Positions 45,463 through 54,055 of a stretch of DNA of 64,000 nt are shown here, piece by piece. Made by a program: the position numbers and the translations under genes. Every line of letters starts with the position of its first letter. Position 1 is the first letter of the stretch. Origin of the DNA: Reticulascus tulasneorum (Eukaryota; Ascomycota; Sordariomycetes; Glomerellales; Reticulascaceae); contig LSAX01000012.1 of the NCBI GenBank assembly GCA_001557505.1, positions 682,001 through 746,000 of the forward strand. The letters are read 5' to 3'. The notes under the pieces are model-generated. The model was not told the DNA's origin and ran no database searches. It saw only the letters and a list, made by a program, of their open reading frames with translations.

Positions 45463-45561
45463 TACCGGTAGTATGTCCGCATGTGGTGTCTGGGGCCTTA
45501 TTACACTAATGAGCGACCATTTCCACCGAAACACTGCCCGTGTCCTCAGGCCTAGTCAGCA
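45463..45561 (+). mobile_element. Copia reverse-transcriptase fragment, copy 1
   Basis: This is about 100 bp homologous to 53891-53989, which is the end of a longer Copia relic. Read in frame it gives MWCLGPYYTNERPF, in the region that in Copia polymerases resembles a tRPDI motif. Confidence 0.65.
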
Positions 45562-45562
45562 C

Positions 45563-45748
45563 CTAGCTTCTAGAGGCCGGGGCTGCCCGAGAAGAACACG
45601 AGAGAGCTGGCAAGTTCACGAGCTTCACGGCTAGAATTACTATTTGCTAGATGTTGCAGCTTGCCGGGTCTTCCGGCTAGCTCGAAGCTGCTTAAACAAA
45701 ACATCTAGAGAGCTGTTTGTCTGCTGCTGTATTAACTTGTGGGGCTAA
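45563..45748 (-). mobile_element. Truncated or internally deleted Crypton copy
   Basis: Positions 45563-45727 match the gene-3' end of the full Crypton (54056-54230); the minus strand encodes the same recombinase C-terminus (QTNSSLDVL, then ASRKTRQAATS). Homology stops there, but a 13-base sequence (45736-45748) nearly equals the sequence at 56564-56577 just beyond the other end of the full element. This suggests an internally deleted, non-autonomous copy. Confidence 0.6.
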
Positions 45749-46367
45749 GCAGCGCAAAATCTTTGATTCATCATGCCCCCCGCCGCATAAATTTAAGGCT
45801 CAAATTTCAAACACAGACCAGGTCAGCTCTTCATTTGCCCTTTTCTTACCTCCCGATGTTCCTCACCATTCATATTTTCAGCTTGAACAAGCCGAACTTC
45901 TCTGCCATCGGTCATCAGCTAGTTGTGAACGGTGCTCCACATAGTCATTAAGCTAGGGTAACTCCAAGTTTATTTAAAGTCCTCTTCAGCTTTCCTCAAT
46001 CAGATATTCGCTAGCCCTTACTATTACCTGATGAAATTAAGTCTATTACTAATATCTTGTAAAGTTATACTATTTGGCGAACTGTTTAACTGAATAAGCA
46101 TTACGTGATTAAATATAGTATCAATATATAACCGATAGAGAGACATTTACTATAATGTTCATCAGCAAGCATACAAACGTTCTTACATTCATCTGCGAAT
46201 TATTTTCAAACTCTCTTCGAGCAGTACAGAGACAGACTGGTTTCCATCTCTTCCACAATTGCCTTGTACCCCTCAAACTCGATATAAGTAGCTCGATACT
46301 GCCCGACGAATCTCACCAGGCAAAGCCAGGCCAGCCAGATCAGCAAGTCAGTATCCTTCATCGTGCC
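45749..46367. other. AT-rich intergenic segment
   Basis: The stretch around 45960-46160 is AT-rich with no long frame or recognisable motif. It probably includes the 3' flank of the minus-strand CorA-like gene. Confidence 0.4.
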
Positions 46368-48352
46368 CTACGGAAACAGTTGTCTGACGGTCCTAAACCA
46401 CTGTAACATGGAGATTCCCAACCATGTTATGCCGGAATTGACAACTACCAGGGCCCGCTCTACGACTATGCATAGCTTCAGAAGAAGAATGAGGAAATTC
46501 ACCCATAGAAAACTCGCGACTTCTCTCAGACCACGCACCATGGCGATTCCCCATCTTCCCAACACCTCGCGGGTTTTTGCGAAGAACTTAAACAACCAAT
46601 GCCTTTGTGTCACAACGTTCCTTGCCTCGTAATTGGTCGTAAATCGCCACCAGAGCTCGATTGTAGCAAGTGTCGTGAGCACAGTTACCAGGATGTAGTA
46701 CCAAAGGTATACAGAGACCACTGGCGAGGACGGCGGCGTGGCTTTTGGATCTCCTATCTCCGTTTGGTTTGTTGGGCTTGCTTGACTAGAATCGCTTGCG
46801 TTGGCCGGGCGGCCGCGAATGTCTCTCCAATCAGCCTTGAAGTCGAATACGGGCATTGCGAATATGGTCTGTAGAGAGTTAGCGGCGCGGTCTTGAACAG
46901 GCACAAGGGACACCTCTATACCCCAAGGGCAGACATGGGCAGGTACACCATCGCCACGAATGCAAGAACAGCACCGGCCTTGGCAGTTCGATTTGCTATG
47001 CCGTTCGAGTACTACACTGCGGTAAGTGCGGTTCTTTACAATAGCGGATGAGCACCTACTATCTCAAAAGTGAGGTTCATCTCTGCTACGTTTGTTCGGC
47101 ATGTAGCCATCATGTCCTCATACTCGTGCTTTATCTCCTGAAACCTGTCCAGAAAGCGACCTGTATCGTTTTTAAACGTTGCATAAGTTCCACTTTTGTA
47201 AATCCTGTCCGCGTAGTCTATTAGTTTCGCATGCTGTCTACCTGAGGACAGCGCCTCTTCCTGAATCATTGTGCTATCGGTGCGGACTTCTCTCAGATCA
47301 ATCATCAGCCCCGGTGAGATCTTTCTTACGCCAAACGCGTCTTCCTGTATAATATGTGTTACCCTTACGGCCTTGTCTAGGATGCTTTCGTTGAGCTCGT
47401 TTAGCTTCCTCTTCTGCAACTCTGCAAAGATTCCGAGTATGAGTAGTGGGTGGTTCCATGCATCCTGGCAGGCATTGAGACTCGCCTCAAATGCTACCAT
47501 GTCGGCCGGGCTGCAGCCATACACAATGGCGAGAGTCAACCTGGAGTCTCTCAGATGGGTTAGTGAGAGGGCAAAGTCGCCAGGCCAAGACGGCATTCCC
47601 GAGGTCATCATGGCAGTGCAGGCGTCGACTCCCCCAAAGAATTAACATCATGCATAGAACAAAGCGATCACGCACTTACTGTTATGATTTGTTATATCCG
47701 TAACAGACAGATATGTTGATTCTCTGTCCACCACCCTAGAGATATGATTGTGTATTTTAAATGTCTCGAGGACCTTCTGAAAACTCGCCTTGGGGCATGG
47801 AATATCCGAAAGCGGAGCAGGAATCGGCGTTGGGTTTGCTGGAATATCAGCGGGTCTAGCGCACAGCCTACGTGGTGCAATGGTCAGGATGCATCCGGGA
47901 ACTAGCTGCTAAGTCCTGTGCTCACAGCAAAGAGTAGCCTTCAAACACAGACGGAGGGGGGGTTTTGAACAAATCATGCTGCCGCACGATAAGACATTAG
48001 CCATATCCCGGCCGTGGTGTCAAAGTTGTCTGCTTGCCTCGAGCCACCCTGTTGGGCCAGTCCAGTCGGTTTGGATTTGCAGATCTCGTTTATCTATGGC
48101 CGGCGTAGGAGGCTGTACCTGTCCCTGTCCCGGTACCTAAAATCAAGGTTTAGGACTTGCAATGCTGAACCCCCAGTTGAAGCCGGGATCTTCACTTTAA
48201 CTGAATGAAATTCTGCGTCTCACATTTCTCATTCTCAACTGTTGGATTGCCACGCTCTTGTCGTCGCTGCGGTAGAAAGGATCGAGGAAATCGAATGTAT
48301 CGAGCTTCGGACTATTGTACAGGAACGGATCATCTTGCGATGGCCAATCCAT
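46368..48352 (-). CDS. CorA-like fungal membrane protein, multi-exon
   Basis: The C-terminal half resolves well into exons 47905-47680, 47628-47060, 47011-46922 and 46868-46368, with GT-AG introns of 51, 48 and 53 nt and consistent phase. It encodes a mostly helical, charged region (RFLDRFQEIKHEYEDMM), then AVLAFVAMVYLPMSALG, TIFAMPVFDF, a polar Pro/Ser/Thr linker and a second hydrophobic helix (VYLWYYILVTVLTTLATI). That two-helix end with a short loop is typical of fungal CorA-like proteins of unknown function. A first exon probably starts at ATG 48352 (MDWPSQDDPF, to 48224). The stretch 47906-48223 contains stops in the needed frame and I could not resolve its splicing, so the N-terminal half may be mis-modelled or damaged. 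Some homologues carry effector-like N-termini; none is identifiable here. Confidence 0.6.
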
Positions 48353-49107
48353 TCTGAAAGGGACATGAGATTAAGTTGCCTATCTGGTGATTTCGTCTGT
48401 AACGCTATTGTGAGCAGATGCTGGATGAAAAAAATGTCTTCTGGACGACGCGAAAATGCCTGCAACTACAGCAAATGCACGACTCAGGGGGATGGTTTAA
48501 TTTGGGCGTCATAACCACCATTTTCCATTGGCCGCAGTCGCCGCCACATAATCGCAATTTGCATGGGGCCTAAGTATGCCGTGCTGCTGGATGAGGCTTC
48601 AACTGTGTCGCGGCATAACACGCTCTAATTATTTGGCTAGTAACCCCCAGGGAAGGGTCACTATTTCTCATTTAGTTGTGCAAAGTGAAACCATCAAAAG
48701 TTATAAACAAACTTAACTTAAGTACCATACATGGCTACAAAGTCAAATATTTTAAGAATGGTTCATAGTTGAAGGAACTTAAGCCTCAAATTGCGAGGAG
48801 CTCAGGACAAATAAAATAAAAAGTGCCTGAAGTCAACTTTTGCAGTGGCGGCGGGGGGTGTCAGTAGCTCTGGGAGAACAGAGAGTCACTCAATATGAGT
48901 ATACCTATCCTGCGTAGTAAGTTAGTCCGTATGTGCCGTTTGCAATAAAAGGAATCACATGCATGGGCAGGCAGCACGGCAAATCAAACCCCCGCCAACG
49001 ATCGCGCCCCACCATACTGCTCGCCACCAACATACCCTTCCACATCCGCTCCGTGATTCAACCGACAGATGCACTGAACCCCGAAATAATAGGGCACCAC
49101 GAAGGCC
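48353..49107. other. Intergenic gap, no gene seen
   Basis: No open frame with a recognisable domain was found. The segment lies between the divergent starts of the CorA-like gene (minus) and the small plus-strand gene, so it may hold both promoters. Confidence 0.45.
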
Positions 49108-49427
49108 ATGGCCGTCATCGTCATACGCGGCAGATACACTAGACTGGAGGCCCTCAAGGAGTTTTTGGATAGCGTATTTGACACAGATAAGTACCAGGTG
49201 ACAGTAAGAACCGAGGGATCAAATTCCTTGATGAAATGCAGCAAAATAACGGGCATCCAGTATAGGAGAGGCCGATATATCATCGAGGCATCAAGAATCC
49301 TGTCCGAGGTGAGTTCATCGTCCTCCCTTCCCATAGACCCTGGACTTAACTCTTCTTTCGGCAGGCTGACAAGACGCGACTTGCCAACGAGCTTCATCAT
49401 GCCACCGTGATATCGCAAACACCTTGA
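49108..49427 (+). CDS. Small protein of unknown function, three exons
   Basis: This is a candidate 68-residue protein from exons 49108-49203, 49261-49308 and 49365-49427. Both introns are phase 0. The first (57 nt) has a GTAAGA donor; the second (56 nt) has a GTGAGT donor and a CTTAAC branch-like site. The spliced product is short, basic and compact (MAVIVIRGRYTRLEALKEF at the start, GRYIIEASRILSEADKTR in the second half). An in-frame stop lies just upstream of the ATG, which supports this start. I do not recognise the family. Retention of intron 1 would add 19 residues without a stop, so splicing there is less certain than for intron 2. Confidence 0.45.
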
Positions 49428-49693
49428 GATCTGGCAAAGGAAGCAACTGGTGCACGTGTCTGGACGCGGTCATTTTGCGAAACCGGTCTGTGTGGTCGGG
49501 CACTGGTACTCTCTTCAGGTACGGCTGGTTTGGTATGGCATGAACATGGGATGGTCTAGATTCGGGAGCAACGTGCTCTGCTGAGCACTTCCCTACCGGT
49601 GTATGTGGCTGTTCATAGCTGCGCGGAACTTTGCGCTACATCTCCCTGGGCAATTCATGAGGACATTTTATACTCCTTCTTTTGTACAATCTA

Positions 49694-51400
49694 TTACTCG
49701 CCAGACCATGGTTTCTCGGTAACGTAATAGTCTACATTGTCCAGACACCGATTGTAGATCTCACGGAGCTTCTCTGCCACTTTTTTTGCGCTTGTCCGAT
49801 GCTCTGGATTCACCTCGAGCATCCCTCCAGATATTATGTCTAAGAAGTCGTGCATATACTGAGTGCAGCTCCTGTGCACGTGGAGATCTCGCATCCATTG
49901 CAGGACCTGCGGCTTTACTTCCATCTGCTCCCCAACTTTCCGGAAGAATGCGTCCGACCGCATTCCATATGCATCGGTGTCGAGGCGGAAGGAGGGAAAT
50001 GTGACCTCAACTCCATCCCAGCCTTGAAGATACCAGGTGATAAACTCCAGATACGTGCAGGCGAGACTCCATACATCTACAGCATTGAAAATGCGCCTCT
50101 TTTCGGCGGGGAGATCGAATTCCGGGGCCCGATATGATGGCGTATATACCAGCGTCTCGTTATCAGTGTAGCCACCGGCCGTGGGACCCGCATAACTTTC
50201 GCCTAGGCCAAGATCCGCAATAACCAGCGCAGATGTGGCAGGGTTCCATTCAGTCGCGTTGGCAAACCAAAGAATATTTGAAGCCTTGATGTCCCCGTGC
50301 CTCCCAAGCGACCTGCTCCCCGAGGCAGATTCATTTTCAGGCCCATCATGTATCTTCGTCATGGCCGACGCGATTTCGTAGCATTGCTTTGCCATCCAAA
50401 ATGCCGTCTGACTCTGCCTCTCCAGCTCGGGGTGTGTTCGCCAAAAGTAGTTGAGGTCTCCCGTCGCACAGGGGAACAGTAAATAACAACCCCGCCCAGG
50501 AAGTTCAAATGTGGCGAGAAGACGGATAATGTGCGCAGATCCAAGGTCGTTTGCAGCCTTTAATGCTCTCACTTCGCTGCAAAATAGGTCTTTGTGGTTC
50601 GCTTCCATGCGCTTCATAGCAAAGCTGTTGTTGTTGGACGACTGAGCCTGCATCTCTTAGCTATTATTCAGCGGGTGCGCCGAAGAGCAGCATACCTTGT
50701 AATAAGTGAACCTGTAGTGGTTTTCGTGAAGCTTGATGCGACTAAGCTCAGATGCTCCTCCAACCTCGAAAATGGAACTACGCCCAGAAATTTGGCTTCC
50801 CAGCGGGGATATTTCTGGGGCACCGAGATCCTCAATAATGGGGAGGATATCGTGGGCTCTCAGCTTGTAATGCTGGACCCGGCCATGCGGGTTTTCAAAG
50901 AAGGGTGCCACGAAGGACCACTGCTCTTCGTAGAACGCAGTCAATTTAGACGGGTCCCAGTCTCGGAGAAACTCCAAAGGTAGATAATTAGCATCGCTCT
51001 TTAGATAAAGAACCGCCATTTCGCCATGTAGAGTGCCTAGGCCACTGTCTCGACTTATATCACATAGAGGGGACAGGAGCGGAAGATTCGCATCATTAAT
51101 CTTGCCGCCGATGAAGTCGAGGATCCTAGATTCGCCTCCAAAATGAAGTAGGGTCGCAAATATCTTACGGTATGACGCCCCGTCTTGGTCCGCCTCGCCT
51201 CGACAAACAACTGCAGCAAGTCGAACTAAATTCTCTGGCGGGAGATTCATCCCGTCGAGACAGTCCTGGAGAGCCGAATGGACAGCATCCTCAGTCAAGA
51301 TGCTTGGCAACGTACCTCGAGGCACGAATCTGTTGGGTCCGCCCACTGGGTAGGAAAATGCAGCCTTCTGAATCTGGTCTCTCAGGGCTTTGCAAGACAT
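49694..51400 (-). CDS. Protein kinase-like protein with fungal N-terminal domain
   Basis: Two exons (51400-50696 and 50653-49694, with a 42-nt intron) give 554 residues. Residues 1-190 form an unnamed domain often found before kinase domains in fungal accessory genes (LRDQIQKAAF, RKIFATLLHFGG). The kinase part shows FAMKRM with Lys249, an alpha-C glutamate near 262, the catalytic loop HGDIKASN with Asp356, DLG in place of DFG (Asp382) and RAPE at 410-413. The glycine-rich loop is poorly conserved (GRSSIFEVGGAS). The catalytic Lys and both Asp residues are present, so activity is plausible but the loop is atypical. It neighbours a HET relic and an NLR, so a role in allorecognition or defence signalling is an inference from context only. 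Confidence 0.82.
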
Positions 51401-51914
51401 GATTAAAAATTTGAGGCGGATTTGGCACTGCGAGGAGCCTGTTATTGCCCAAATGCTTCGCCCAGCACATGCCTGTTGACTGGGGGCGCTTAAGTATTTG
51501 TTAATTGATAACGAGGAAAGTCAGTCACCTGGTTCGCTCACGTGACTACCCGATTGGCGCATAATTATGTAGTTCGCATCGCTTTCTCGGGTCGATAAGC
51601 TGACAGACTAGCACTCGGGGGGGAGGGGCTCCAGAACAACCTTCAAATTTTGGACAATTCGAGGGCACCCTGCAAGGGGTGAGACGTTGTTTTCGAACTC
51701 ATTTTCGCGCCCGGGCAACTCGATATATTTCATCGACTTCGCTGAAAGGGTTGTACCCGCAGCCTGCCACCTTGCGCTTTACATCCCGGCATTTTGGATA
51801 AGGTCGAGCGTACAAATCTGGGCAACTCTACACTCCATCTCCATGCTGCCTTCCGCAGCGAGTCTAAGTCTCTAAATGTAACAGTGGACAGCGTCAAAGC
51901 GAGAACTCTTCATA
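51401..51914. other. Region upstream of the HET relic
   Basis: No intact gene is seen. It may include the decayed N-terminal part of the HET gene and the kinase promoter. Stops interrupt all frames. Confidence 0.4.
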
Positions 51915-52300
51915 ATGACAACGTCTTGGGGAACAGGAGAGAAGGCTTGGGATCGAACACCACCAAATCCATCGCGGCAACTGGTCTGTCCTATGTTGGT
52001 CACTTTGGCTCATTGCTGGGGGAGATTTGTGTCACAGACTTTCCTCCAATCGAACCTCACAGTTATGAAGCAGAGAATCGTCTGTGAGCAAGCTGCCTCG
52101 GACATTTCAGCTTGCCATTGCTACCGCTCGATATATTGGTTGCCTGTACGTTTGGATCGACTCAAATTCTATCATAACTAGACTTCGGGATTTGGACAGA
52201 TGGATTAGGCCTATTCAAACTCACCCTGCACTTTCGCGGTGTCCACCGTTCAAGATTGCACGGGAGGGCACTTCTTCACTAGAAACCACCCCTTGATACC
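51915..52300 (+). pseudogene. Broken HET (heterokaryon incompatibility) domain gene
   Basis: Two hallmark HET segments occur in order but in different frames. The first is LVTLAHCWG near 51995-52022, matching the ALSHCWG signature. The second is LPRTFQLAIATARYIGCLYVWIDS near 52090-52160, matching the domain's LPKTF...YLWIDSLCI block. They are separated by a frameshift, and the usual continuation after WIDS is missing. HET domains trigger cell death after non-self fusion; this copy cannot make a full domain. Its right end abuts the NRPS-tail duplication at 52497. Confidence 0.6.
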
Positions 52301-52496
52301 GATTAATGGCCGAGAAGCATATCTACAAGAGTTCGGGTTCAAGAGGACTAGACATCGTGATGGTCTAAGTCAAGGGCTGCCTGCTTCAAGTCGAACGACG
52401 TTAGTCCAACATTCAGCATTCTGGAGGCCCAGGAGCGGGTCGCTCATGGTGAACATGGTTTGGCGACCAGGATACAACACCAAACAGCTGCGTCAC

Positions 52497-52857
52497 TCCG
52501 CTATGGCAACCAGAGCGTCTAGATTATATGGCATTTAGTTGCGAAGGCCAGTCCTTCATTAGTTGGAAACATCTTTTTGAGCTGAAACTGGCCGAACGCC
52601 TTCACTCCTGACGCGTCCCGCAGCACTGCCCCGGTGCCACAGAGAACACCTGCCTCTCCAATGACACGGCCTGCGATCTCCGACATGTAGCTTGCAGCCA
52701 GAAGAAGTAATAACACGTGCCGAGATACTGGAAGATAGAGAGAGACGGCGTAGAAGAAAAGGATTACTCAGCTGAGATGGAAGAAATGGTGCTAGTTTAA
52801 GAGACAAGACATGGCTTGTTATGTGATGTACAACTAGAAGAAGTACTGCAGGACTCT
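52497..52857 (+). repeat. Segmental duplication, copy 2 (orphan NRPS tail)
   Basis: This segment begins with the last codons of the NRPS (SAMATRASRLYGI and stop) and continues with its 3' flank, matching 44799-45153. Upstream of 52497 there is no NRPS sequence; the HET relic lies there instead. It is therefore a remnant of a second NRPS copy or a rearranged duplicate of the first one's end. Confidence 0.9.
52519..52716 (-). other. Conserved antisense reading frame in the duplication
   Basis: In both duplicated copies (here and at 44821-45018) the minus strand stays open for 65 codons and encodes similar peptides (EVAGRVIGEA against EIAGRVIGEA, both with GVKAFG and ending FATKCHII). About 72% of residues match. 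The frames lack a shared ATG start, so this may be a gene fragment or chance. I do not recognise it. Confidence 0.3.
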
Positions 52858-53262
52858 GGTTGTTCCTGATCCTCCACGCGAGACTCCGACGGTCGCATAG
52901 AACAATAGGAGTAGGAGCCTGCAGGACTTGAAGGCACGCATACTGGCCACGGCGGGAAGATCGGCCAATTTCTCGCCAGGTGGCTAGTTAGTGACACCAT
53001 TGTCGTAAGACAATACGACTTGAGCGGTCTGCAGAAGAGCAGGACTGATCATTTTCCTCGAAGCAGCGAGAACCCTCGAGATAAATCCTCTGACGAGCCG
53101 CAGAAGAGTAGTGGGTCCGATCAACCCCTTCGACGCAGCGGGTGAGTCAGAGTCGAAATAAAGAAGAAGCAGGAGGCCACGGAGCAGACAGTCAAATCAA
53201 GCCTCTCCCGGAAACAGTCCAGTCGGTGTTCATGGCCACGATGGGTACGAAGCAGCGTGCAC
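52858..53262. other. Unassigned segment before the Copia relic
   Basis: No gene was recognised. It may be decayed upstream sequence of the Copia element, because the reverse-transcriptase relic begins directly after it. Confidence 0.35.
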
Positions 53263-53989
53263 ATCGCGATGATCTTGTCAAGTTTACCACAGACATATCG
53301 AGACCTCTACACCCATAAAAGAGGCAAGGAATTCATGAAGCGTGTCGAATCGAGATCCAGAGTCTTACTGGTAGAAGACGTGGCGTGCAATCCACCAAGC
53401 GAGGGCATTCGGAATCCCCTTGCCACTGAAAGGGGTATTCACCTACAAATTCGACCAAAACGGGTAACTCAACAAGTGCAAGGCTCGTATCTGTGCGCGG
53501 AGACCTTCAGAAATCCGACATGCTCGGTCAGACGCACGCGGCAACACTCGTGGCACGCTCGTTCCGACCTGTGACGGCGGTCTGCGCGAGGTTTGACCTT
53601 AAATGCCGGCGGTTCGACGTGACAGATGCGTGAGGCCGACGAGCTGATCGAGAAGCTCAAGCAGAAATACGAAAATGCGCGATAAAGGAGATCTATCGTG
53701 GTTCTTGGGCATCAGAGTTCTTAGAGACCTGCAGCTGCGCCCGATCTGTCTCTGTCACGACGCCTACATGGAGAAGATTGCGATGAAATTCAAGCTCCTA
53801 GATAGCAGCCCCAAGTTCCCGTCTATCCCAATCCCCACGGCCCCAATGACCATGAACACCGGCTTCGCTAGCCGCAGCTATGTCAAGCTATACCGGGAGT
53901 ATATCAGCATGTGGTGCTTGGGGGCTTATTACGCTAATGATCGGCCATTTCCACCAAAACACAGCCCGTGCCCTCAGGCTAGTCAGCAC
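53263..53989 (+). mobile_element. Decayed Ty1/Copia reverse-transcriptase relic
   Basis: Reading across frames gives the Copia RT order. First comes a DDL... start, then GVFTYKFDQNG, CKARICARGDLQ, HAATLVARSF and FDLKCRRFDVTDA. After an internal deletion of the catalytic region come ELIEKLKQKYE and GDLSWFLGIRV. Stops interrupt at several points, for example directly after FDQNG. The element is dead. No LTRs were found. Confidence 0.82.
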
Positions 53990-54055
53990 TTTAAATATCC
54001 CTTCCTATCTACGACGGGGGCCGCCGTGGTGTTTTACAGTAATTAAATATTATAT

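Noticed and set aside
47860..47935. tRNA-like stretch (GTGGTGCAATGGTCAGGATG)
   Set aside because: It resembles an A box, but no B box or cloverleaf follows, and it lies inside a well-supported exon of the CorA-like gene.
44799..52857. Pair of 350-bp direct repeats as LTRs of one 8-kb element
   Set aside because: The interval contains ordinary intron-bearing genes and no gag-pol, and the repeat includes NRPS codons. Duplication explains it better.
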